A stretch of DNA of 64,000 nucleotides from NCBI GenBank assembly GCA_013368375.1, contig JAACJP010000049.1:62001-126000 (forward strand), in the 5' to 3' direction. The first letter of the stretch is position 1; each line of letters opens with the position of its first letter. Shown one piece after another: positions 22,751-31,798 of this stretch. Below the pieces are notes generated by a model. That model did no database searches, was not told the origin of the DNA, and saw nothing but the letters and a program-made list of their open reading frames with translations. Source of the DNA: Tricholomella constricta. Its lineage: Eukaryota > Basidiomycota > Agaricomycetes > Agaricales > Lyophyllaceae. A program made the position numbers and the translations under genes.

Positions 22751-24370
22751 ATGGTCCGGCGCATTACCAGCAATGCCACAGTTGAGTCTTCAGATGAAAA
22801 CGAGGACGACACTGGGCATGGCAACGATGACTCCTCATCCTCCTCATCATCAAGTTCATCTGACAGCGAAAATGACGGTCACAATGGTCCCCTAGTCCAA
22901 GCGATAGACCAGATCCTTCTAGGGAAAACAAAAGGGAAAGGGAAAAGCAAGAAAACTGGCACCGCTAGAGGGGCCAAGGGGGGTGCAAGTGAGTGTCTCC
23001 CCATGTGTATGCGACTCTTCTCTTAGCCATTACCTCAGAGAATAAACCCTCAGCCACTGGAGACGAACTGGATGGTGAATCAACAAGGAAATTGACATTC
23101 AACATCGCTATGTTCTCAGCAAAGGAAGCCTCGAAGGATCTGAAGAAGCGGACAGGTAAAAACACGTACATGGTCCTCAACAGCAACGAACCCTTTGATA
23201 CCTGGAGGGCCCAGCTCCTCGTTCGAGTCGAGAAAACACTAAAGCCAAGCCAACTCGACATCAACGACTATGAAATCCACTTCACGGTTGCTCGTATTTC
23301 ACCATCACCACTCACAGTTGCCTCGGATGAAGAATACTCAAATATGCTGGAGCGGGTGGGAAGGAGTAAAGATTCGGCATGTAATGTGTATGTTCAAGAG
23401 CTTCGCTCTTCGACAAAGGTACTTAGGTTCTCTCTTGAGTTCAGTTATATGCTTGCTGAATCTCGGTCTACAGAAACGCGGTAAAGAGAATGATTCAGAG
23501 GGAGTCGAAGACTCGGAGGAGGAGGAAGGACATAAAAAGAGGAAAGCCAAGAAGACAAAGGTACGTGTTTTGCCTTCATTCAAAATATGTTTTCTAACTG
23601 TTCCTAGCCTCCCAAGGCTGCTGATATCAAATCGGCAAATGCTCTGCATAACAATAACATCAAAGCCCTCCGGGCGAAATGGATCTGCCATAAGAAACCT
23701 GGCTGCTCAAGCGAGCACTGTTTCATCAACCCCGAAGACGGCTCCCACCTTCCCCTCGGCCATAGCCATTTTGATATGTGGGGGTCGGCAATGGTATCAT
23801 CCTATTGCATTATCCGCCTACATTCATTATCGGCTAATTCTTACTCATCAGCTCAAGGGCAAAGAATTTGCATCTCTCACGGCGCCACCAAATCACCCGT
23901 CGTTCAGGAATCTGCCTACCAACCAACTCGGGCAACTCAGCCCTTTGCTCGAACGTCGCCTTCAAGCAAAAAATACCAATACATCTCCTACCTCCGTAAT
24001 CAACTTCAACGTCCCACCTGAAGCCGTTCATCTGCTTCGCCCTGTCCCCGCAACACCCGAGCCAACCAATTTACTTGCCCCAGCACCAGCAATCCTTCCA
24101 CGTGTACCTGTTCTAGCATACAGTGGCACCACCGGCATGCTTATCCCAAGTGATCGTGTTCCTGGACCTGATATGACTCTTGGCGAGTTCTGCCTTGCGC
24201 ATCGCTTGACAGATGGGGTTCGTAACAAGCTGGAGGAAAATGGATATTCAGGATCACATACCTTCCAGTATGCGCAGTGGGAGGAGTTGCGGGAAGCAGG
24301 ATTGAAAGCAGGTGAGATCGCGCAGCTCAAGCATGCCATTGTGACGTGGTCCCTTCCTCAAGACGTTTGA
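22751..24370 (+). CDS. Uncharacterised 469-residue protein carried by the mariner element (Cys/His motif, SAM-like end)
   Basis: Exons 22751-22988, 23039-23418, 23474-23560, 23608-23793 and 23852-24370 join without a stop. The N-terminus is acidic and serine-rich, followed by a basic linker. Then comes a region around FNIAMFSAKEASKDLKKRTG. Exon 4 has C-X5-C-X4-C followed by H-X4-H-X-H (in WICHKKPGCSSEHCF and LPLGHSHFDMW), a possible zinc site. The last 65 residues (LGEFCLAHRLTDGV to LKAGEIAQLKHAIVTW) look like a SAM-type helical domain. I recall similar proteins in many Agaricomycete genomes, none with a known function. It lies wholly inside the TIRs, 89 bases from the left one. DNA or chromatin binding would fit but is a guess. 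Confidence 0.75.
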
Positions 24371-24483
24371 CAGTTTGTATTAGTGCCTGTTTCATAGATG
24401 TTTTCGGATTCAATACTTTTGTTATGGACTTTATCGACAGAACCTTGTACAATTAGAGCTTTGCAATCGATACGATATGTGTT

Positions 24484-25551
24484 TTAGAAGTACCCTGCAT
24501 GAAAAAAATAACCTTCTGCATCATCTGATGTTATGACATCCATCGCAACCTGGACATCAAATAGAATACCATCGCCAGGAGAAAACAGATCGTAGTTACG
24601 GCGGATCCAGGCTTTGATCTTGGAGATCGCCTCCTCGATTGGATTTAGATCTGGAGAGTATGGGGGCAAGAAAATAATGCGAACGCCTGCAGAAAGAATC
24701 AATAAACCACCTGAACTATTACAGTAGTATGCGCACCGAATCTCCCAGCAAGCTCCAAAATTTCAGCGCCGTGATGAATGCGTGCATTATCCATCACCAG
24801 GACACTCAATCTTCCAGGGTATGGTGATGTGAGAGGCATCTACCAGTACAGTGAGAGGTAAGCTATTATGGGATGGAGCGGAAACAGGACTCACAATGCT
24901 GTGCTCGAGGAAATACAAAAACTTGTTGCGTGTCATTGAGCCTTCGACAACCGTACTTGCAACAATCCCATCGAGAGTCAAGAGCCCTTCACCAGAAACC
25001 CGGCGGCCACGCACAAAGGCCCCTCGCATCACTGCGTGTTTCCCCTTCTTGGAACGACCACGACGCCGATGGAGTGTGCGCTCATCCTTCGAAAACTTGT
25101 CAAGAAATCCGATCTCCTCAGGGCTGTATTGACCCATTATCCTAACAAAGTCAGCCTGCAAGTTCTCGTCGCGTTCCTTTGCAATTCGTCGCAGTTTTTT
25201 GAGGGAGACCCCAGACCGCTCGAGCTCTCGATAGATGGTTGTGAAGTGAACCGAAATAAATCTGTTCGTGTCAAGAAGACCAAGTAGTTCATCCAAAAAC
25301 CAGTCAGGACGGTGATTTATCAAGGCGATCATGTAGGTGAGGTCGTCAAAGTGCAGTTTGCGAGGCCTGCCACGTGTGGTTGATTTTGGATGTTCAACGT
25401 TGCCAGTTTCCCAATACAGTCGCAAGGCACGAAAGAACGTCGATTCTGACATGTCGAGGCAGTCCAGGATGTCGTCAAGATCCATCAAGCCATTTTCGTA
25501 GATTCTTATGGCCGCACGCTTGACGTCGGGACTGATGAAGCGAAATACCAT
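24484..25551 (-). CDS. Tc1/mariner (IS630-type) DDE transposase
   Basis: Exons 25551-24895, 24839-24737 and 24686-24484 give 320 residues and no break. The N-terminus has helix-turn-helix-like segments (DLDDILDCLDMSESTFFRAL, then RPRKLHFDDL). The catalytic acids are expected in the FLDKFSKDERT block, in VLVMDNARIHHG and in PYSPDLNPIEEAISK. This is the class that cuts at TIRs and inserts at TA, and the flanking sequence agrees. A second ATG six codons upstream (25569) is possible. Its 3' end faces the cargo gene across 113 bases. Confidence 0.93.
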
Positions 25552-25602
25552 GGCTGTTGCGGAGAACACGGGGAGATACGTGAGAAGATTTACAAAATTT
25601 GG

Positions 25603-25667
25603 CTAAGTCCGTAAATCATGTAATGTAATTTTTTTGTCTCAGCTGTCATGAATTTTGCAAACCGCTG
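25603..25667. repeat. Right terminal inverted repeat of mariner element
   Basis: A 65-base repeat ending CCGCTG before the TA target site. It differs from the left repeat by one small gap and a short diverged stretch in the middle. Confidence 0.92.
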
Positions 25668-25826
25668 TAATTAAAATATTTTATGTATTCCAGATTTTGC
25701 TTTGGAAAAATATATCATTTTTCTTTGACTGTTTCTCCAGAACCATGACAGGTGTTTCCCAAGTGTTATGTGGGAAAAATGATGAGTTTTTCTTTCACTG
25801 TTTGCGAAGAAACATGAAATATGTTT
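25668..25826. repeat. GGAAACAT-type repeat to the right of the mariner element
   Basis: This AT-rich stretch has many TTTCC motifs that resemble the arms of the palindrome to its right and the sequence at 22490-22590. It seems to be one repeat cut in two by the mariner element. Confidence 0.55.
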
Positions 25827-26499
25827 CCCATATGTTTCCTAGGAACCACAAAGGGTGTTCTTTCACATGTTTCTCTGGTAACACAAAGGATTTTTCTCAG
25901 ATGTTTCCCGGGAACCACAAAGGGTGTTTTTTCACATGTTTCTCTGGTAACACAAAGGATTTTTCTCAGATGTTTCCCCCGGTCCACGAAAGATGTTTCC
26001 GATCAATGTTTCCAGGGATAAATGTTAAGTGTTTCCTGAGGGAAAATAAAATTAAGAAATATATTTTATGTTTCCAGTGAGTGGCACACTCACCGCGCAC
26101 TCATGGCTAGCAACCTTGACTGCAGAAAATGCCGCTTTGCGGGAGTGGATGTCAGACCTGGAGGTCAGCATCCGATTGGTGCTGAAGCGGGACAGGAGGC
26201 GGACAGGAGGCAGTCAACGCAATGAGTGCGCAGTGAGTGTGCCACTCATTGGAAACATAAAATATATTTCTTAATTTTATTTTCCCTCGGAAAACACTTA
26301 ACATTTATCCCTGGAAACATTGATCGGAAACATCTTTCGTGGACCGGGGGAAACATCTGAGAAAAATCCTTTGTGTTACCAGAGAAACATGTGAAAAAAC
26401 ACCCTTTGTGGTTCCCGGGAAACATTTGAGAAAAATCCTTTCTGTTACCAGAGAAACATGTGAAAGAACACCCTTTGTGGTTCCTAGGAAACATATGGG
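25827..26499. repeat. Large palindrome: two 278-bp arms with 69-bp tandem repeats
   Basis: The arms 25827-26104 and 26222-26499 are reverse complements with only a few differences. In the left arm two 69-bp units lie at 25834-25902 and 25903-25971; the right arm has the same pair inverted. The 117-base spacer contains a further inverted pair (TTGACTGC at 26116-26123, GCAGTCAA at 26210-26217). Read in any frame, the arms give repeated peptides, which I do not regard as genes. It may be a foldback element or a snapped-back repeat. Confidence 0.85.
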
Positions 26500-27295
26500 C
26501 GAACGACCAGCAGATACAGTCACCGTAGAACCAGAAGAGAGCGAGACACCTCTACTGGGGGAGCAGTATGAGTCCGAAGGGGAGGACTATGCTCTGGAAC
26601 AGTATGAGGAATACGGTTCAGAAGACGACAGAGACACAGTCGAACGACTGTGTTCCGGGAGGACTCTCGAGGATGACTCGGGAAACGAGGGACTGCCATT
26701 ACTAGTGGAAGTTAGCGACAGCGAGTCGGAAGACGAGGGGGAGACCACCCAGATGTTCGCGGCAAATATAGAGCCGGGGATGGGGGCGGGAACTCGACCC
26801 ATAATGATTAAGAAGTCTACACGGCTACTTAAACGGCCAATGCGCAAGGCGCAGGAGCGACAATGCTTTACGGCATTGGTCGAGATTAACGGGCTGAAGG
26901 CCTTCACCCTGTTCGATTCGGGATGTACAGCGGAGGCTGTATCTCCAGAATTCGCCAAAGTGGCGAAGATTAAGGTGCACCAACTGGAAGAAGTTGTTCC
27001 GCTGCAGTTGGGTACGAAAGGTAGTCGGTCAGTGATCAACTACGGAATGTCTGTACCAATAAAGTATGAGGCGGTCGATGTACAGGTATACTTCGACATT
27101 GTAAATTTGGATAAATACGACACCATTATTGGCGTTGCATTAATGAGGCAGCTGGAAATCGAATTAGATTTCCGGCACAACTGCGTCCGGATAGGCGGGA
27201 TTCCGGCACCGACATTCACAGTCGAGGAGGAAACGCGAGAAATGGCGCGACGAAGCGCATTGAGGCGCAGCAATGCGGGGTATAGCCAAGAATGA
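26500..27295 (+). pseudogene. Ty3-type retroelement fragment with aspartic protease
   Basis: An open frame that begins inside the palindrome arm and continues to 27295. After an acidic stretch comes a retropepsin-like domain with TLFDSGCTAEAVSPEFA, then a conserved-looking KYDTIIGVALMRQLEIEL block. This fits the protease between Gag and reverse transcriptase in Ty3-type elements. No reverse transcriptase or integrase follows, and the 5' end is lost at the palindrome border, so it is a fragment. Confidence 0.7.
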
Positions 27296-27414
27296 CTACC
27301 ACAGGAGGGTAGAGTGCGCGTAGTCGACGATGTCGACGAGCGACTAAGATATCGGGGGCTAGCGGCGAGCGAGCCCCTGATAATGTGTAACAACGGAGGA
27401 ACGGGAGGAGTAGC

Positions 27415-27894
27415 ATGGGATCAAGAATGACCCCAGGAGACCGACTAGCAGAGGACACGCGGGCAACGGAAGGGCGCCGGCGCGTCAGCATGGAGGAGGA
27501 GGAGGACGCAGACGCGCCCACCCCAGGAACGGGGCTACCACGGTCGTTCCCCGTCATCATGGAAGATGACGACGTCTTGACGATAGACGATATCGAAAGA
27601 ATGGCGGACGAGGTACCCGACATTCTTAAAAGTGGGAGGAGCCAATATCATACATTAAAGGACCTGCGCGAACTTGAGGAGATCGTGCAGGAATTTACAA
27701 GAACGAGGTACCCGGAAAGGGTACCACGGGAAGCAATACGGGCGGTGTTTCCGGTAATACCGGAGGTCGACGACCCGTTCACTGACGCACACGTCAGTGA
27801 GTCGCTGCGCGCCGTTACGGAGAGACATCAAAGGAGGGTGGCACAGATGGGCGCCCTCACGGAGGAGGATATCCGGGAGGCCTCTGCAGACTGA
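27415..27894 (+). other. 159-codon open frame, possible retroelement remnant
   Basis: An acidic frame with an apparent helical part (LRELEEIVQEFTRTRYPERV). It follows the protease fragment by 120 bases, in the same orientation, and has similar base composition. I do not recognise the domain. It may belong to the same retroelement, or may be a host exon. Confidence 0.35.
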
Positions 27895-28121
27895 TTTCAG
27901 GCGCTTGACGACGGAGATCCTTCCTATTGGGGCTCCGGCATCTCGGCTCATAAGGCTTTCTGCAACTAGAATTTTCTAAATCGTTGTCAGACTCTTACGG
28001 GAAGTCACCCACTGACATACTTACACACACCCGCGTGCGGAGTACACAAAGGCCGTGGTGTTGCCAGTCAGGACGAGTTGATGAACAGCAACAGCCTGAG
28101 ACAAGCATTGTCAACCCCCGA

Positions 28122-28309
28122 GCATTGTCGGTTAATTGTGGCGCATGTAAATTAGGCACGCGCGGAGACTTGGTGGGTTCCAGAAAAAATGCTGCGCCTT
28201 CAGACAGGCCCTGAATGTTTACTCGATGAGCGAATTCCAGCAGGGGCGCCAGTCCCCGCGACACAGGCTAGAGCGCAGACAGAGAGAGAGACAGGGACGA
28301 GCACATGGA
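28122..28309. repeat. Inverted repeat left of RHO1
   Basis: This sequence matches the reverse complement of 29935-30113 over most of its length. Shared blocks include TGTGGCGCATGTAAAT, TGCTGCGCCTT, GGGCGCCAG, CCGCGACACAG and GAGCACATGGA. The copies have diverged by substitutions and small gaps. It may be a MITE or another dispersed repeat. Confidence 0.75.
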
Positions 28310-28847
28310 GTAGAGGACACCCAGCCTGAGGCCTCTTGCGGTCGCGTCACGGCAACTCCGGCGGGGCTGCGGAGCGGAAAAAGCAAAAAAAAAAAAGGGA
28401 GGTGTATATTGCAGATCGACAAGAAACGGGGCAAAGGCGTGAGAGAGATACGAGACACCAGATACGAAGACATGGACATGAGCGGTCATGCGAAAATTGA
28501 AGAGTAAAGGTAGAGGGGGCGGCGTCATGGGACGACGGGTATGGATTGTATTGTATTGTACGTAATAACTGTGTGCAAGGAGGGGCGGGGGGCAAGCAGA
28601 AGCGGGGGCGGTGGTGAATTGTCGGAACCAACGAGAGCACCGGAAGACAGGCAACGCAGCGGGGAGTCAAAAAACGTACAAAAGGGGGGGGGGGGCGGTG
28701 ATGCGTCCAGACAAAGCAAGCAGCAGCAGCGAGGCCTTCCCCGCCCCGCCCCACAACGCACCCCCTTCGCGTGGTCCACCTCGCCGCGTCCTGATATTAA
28801 TCCAACAGCCGCCCACACGCCCCCAGCACCTCCGGACCCGGGGGTGT

Positions 28848-29684
28848 CTATACCACCAAGCAGGAGCGCTTATGGCCGCCCTTCTTCGCCCTGGAAAGCA
28901 GCGCTGCGCGCGTCGCGTACTGGAAGACCTCACGCACGCCCTCGCCCGACTTGGCTGAGCACTCGAGGTAGTGCTTCGCGCCGATCTTCTGTGCGACCGC
29001 CATGCCCTGAAAGCGCAGTCAGCAGGGGAACAAGGAAGCGGGAGACGAGAACACGCACCTCTTCCGGGGTAACGGGCCTCTGACTCGTCTTCCTCAGCTC
29101 ATCGATCACACGGGGGTCGCGCCGGAGATCCTTCTTGCACCCGACGAGAATAATCGGCAGGCCTGCGCAGAAGTGCATGACTTCTGAGATCCACTGTCAG
29201 GACAAACGGCAAACTTCAGTTCAGCCAGAAAAAAAGATGGCAAGCAAACGCACCTTCTCCTGAACGTTGTCGAGTGAGTCGGGGGAGTCGACGGCGAAGC
29301 AGATGAGGATGACGTGGGAGTCGGGGTAACTGAGGGGTCGGAGACGGTCGTAGTCTTCTTGACCTGCTGTATCCCATAGAGCCAGCTCGACGTGTTTCCC
29401 ATCAACTTCAACGTCGGCAACGTAGTTCTCGAACACGGTTGGGACGTAGACCTAATTAATCAGATGTAAGTGGGCCTTTCAAGAATGGGAAGCAGGCTGC
29501 TCACCTCAGGGAAGGTTCCTTTCGAGAACACGATCAGCAAGCATGTCTAGAGGGCCCCCGAAGTCAGCACATGTCCACCAAAACCCAACACCGCAGCAAC
29601 TCGCGACAAACACGCTGCCCACGAACGCACCTTGCCGCAGGCACCATCGCCGACGATGACGAGCTTCCTTCTGATTTCGGACAT
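28848..29684 (-). CDS. RHO1: Rho1-type small GTPase
   Basis: Five exons (29684-29631, 29546-29505, 29451-29254, 29193-29059, 29006-28848) give 195 residues. It is a Rho-family GTPase that cycles between GDP and GTP at the plasma membrane and controls glucan synthesis, actin and polarity, by family knowledge. Visible motifs: P-loop GDGACGKT, effector loop [18 protein letters not shown], switch [22 protein letters not shown], guanine-specificity GCKKDL and ECSAKSG. The end CLVV is a CAAX box after basic residues, the site of prenylation. The Rho1/RhoA effector sequence separates it from Cdc42 and Rac. It is intact. Confidence 0.97.
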
Positions 29685-29934
29685 GGGCGTTAGGGCGTAA
29701 GGGGGGAGTACACGGGGATTGGGCTGCAAGTCGTTGTGTGAACGGGCGGGGGTCGCTGCTGTCAACCATCACACACCCCCATTTTAAAGCGCCGGTTCAA
29801 TTTCATTCCGACGTCTGTGCGTGGGATCCATTGCCTTTTTGGGAGTGGGGCGTTGGCGCCCGACCGCTGCGTGTGCACCGCCCCCCACAGCCCAGCGAGC
29901 GAAATCGCCGGTGGCTATCCTCTGCCCCCGCCTT

Positions 29935-30113
29935 CCATGTGCTCGCTCTCTCTGCGCGCTGGTCTGTGTCGCGGTTTCTGGCGCCCGTGCTGGGATTTGC
30001 TCACCGAGCTATACATTTCGGGCCTGTGTCAAAGGCGCAGCACCGTCGTCATTTTTTTTCTGGGAACCAGTATCCGTGCCTGATTTACATGCGCCACAGC
30101 TGGTCGTCAATGC
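29935..30113. repeat. Inverted repeat right of RHO1
   Basis: The partner of 28122-28309, in inverse orientation, about 250 bases upstream of the RHO1 start codon. A long open frame at 29821-30597 crosses it but has no domain and mirrors the repeat. Confidence 0.75.
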
Positions 30114-31798
30114 CCTGCACAGCCGGGGTACTAAAATTCTAATTCTAAGTGACGTAGTGGGCCCTCGGGTAACGACGCCGACGCCTTGGAGGATTGGCTA
30201 TGACGCGCACGACGACCGGACCATGTGGAAGCTCACCTTGTCTCGGGCTGTTGCTGTTCATTATCTCGCCGTGACTGGCAGCTTATCACCACGGCCTCCG
30301 TGTACTCGGCACGCGGGTGTCGTAAGTAGGAGCGCCTCGGCTACTGCAATGCCTCATTCACATGATTACGGGGCTTCATTGAAAATAATATCACCTCCAA
30401 GGTCCCGGGGGTTGTGTGCTACAACTTGTAGTACAAACATATGTTTCTTCCCGTACCCCGATTTTAACCTGTTGCCGGGCAGTCGTGCGCGCAGCGCTGT
30501 ACTTATCACGCGCACGTACATCATACATATGCTGATAAGCGCGCCTGGCCCATTTTTGACTAAAGAAAAAGCCATCGTTATGACCTTTGATATATGATTC
30601 ACTCGGGCGGTCAAGCTTCTTGTCGCTGTTGTGGTTACTGGCCCACCTTTTGCGCCGCGCTCTCGTCTGGGAAAAAGGCTCATGCTTGTCTTCCCCATAG
30701 TCACACAACAATTTGATCTCTTTTCCTGTCGACCCGTTCGAGGGTCACTGCCGTTTGTGCCTTTGTCTTTGAAGCGGGTTGACTGTATAATCACATAACA
30801 AGACATATGTACTTGAATGTGCAAGAAGGCTTTTTACACCTCCACGGCCCCGCTTTTGCTTCCTGATGATCTCAGTTCGCTGGACTCAGTCGTTGGCGGT
30901 TCATTCGATGTCGTTTTCCTTATCGGAACTCGGACGGTTGGCTATGATATCCGTCAAGGGGCTGTCAGTAGCAGTATAATTCAACTGACGTGCGTCGAGC
31001 GTTGGTCGAGCGTCACTTGACGGAGGGAGACCAGTACTTCGTGCCTTGCAGACGATGTTTCCTCAGTCCACAATCGAGCAATGATGAACTACTCCAAGCC
31101 ACCTAGGATTCCAGCTTATACAAGTTCACACATCGAATCATATTTTTCTGCCTCCGGTCCTGGCCGCGAGTGATGTTGGCAGAATCGCGCCACTTTGCTG
31201 CGCCAGGTTTTGCCACATGGCGATCGAGAGGCCTAGGGTATGGCAGACTGGCAGAGCAAGAATTTAAAATTGGGCTCGGAGAGTCCGATAGCGTCCGTAA
31301 TACATTGTACTATATCTATGAATGCGCCGATTCTTTGATAGCTTCATGGCCGAGCACTCCAGCAAAGTTAGACAGGTCAGTCAAACGGCTTCACAAAATT
31401 GATAACCTACAATGGAAAAGGAAGAAACATTGGTAACAGAAAAGGGAGAGGAGGGTGGGGGGACGCGATCAGGGTATAACGAGCGTGCAGCAGTGAAAAA
31501 ATTCGAGAGAATAGATGTGGGTGAGGAGAGCAGAAAAGTGTATATCATGTGGCGTATTTGGGACACAGCCTGTATCGCGAGCTCGCCGGGTGCGGCACTT
31601 CGAACAATGGAAAGGAAGAAACATGGGTAACAAAAAAGGTAGAGAGAGTAGGGAACGCGATCAGGGTATAACGAGTGTGTAGCATTGAAAAGGTTCGAGA
31701 GGATGAATGTGGGTGGGCTTTCGAACGATATCTATGTGATCACGGACGTGAATAACGACACTCCTTTCGCATCGTCGTTGGGGTTGATTGGCCTCGGG
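30114..31798. other. Intergenic with a short direct duplication, no gene seen
   Basis: No frame here has a recognisable domain. At 31411-31524 and 31606-31715 a stretch of about 110 bases occurs twice in the same orientation, sharing GGAAGAAACAT, ACGCGATCAGGGTATAACGA and TTCGAGAG with substitutions in between. The rest shows nothing I can support. Confidence 0.5.

Larger units (their letters stand above)
22596..25667. mobile_element. Tc1/mariner-type DNA transposon with two genes
   Basis: A 3,072-bp element flanked by TA on both sides (22594-22595 and 25668-25669). Its ends are inverted repeats of about 65 bases: 22596-22661 begins CAGCGTTTTGCAGAATTCAT and the complement of 25603-25667 begins CAGCGGTTTGCAAAATTCAT; both run to ACGGACTTAG with few differences. 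Between them lie two convergent genes, a cargo gene on plus (22751-24370) and a DDE transposase on minus (24484-25551). Both read through without stops. TA target and TIR are as expected for Tc1/mariner. The second gene is the unusual part. Confidence 0.92.

Noticed and set aside
25655..26080. Open frame with repeated MFPGNHKG-type peptides, also inverted at 26246-26494
   Set aside because: The peptide repeats follow from the 69-bp tandem repeat, which is open in several frames; not a gene.
29821..30597. A 258-codon plus-strand frame upstream of RHO1
   Set aside because: It crosses the inverted repeat, has no recognisable domain, and the matching repeat copy gives a similar frame on the other strand.
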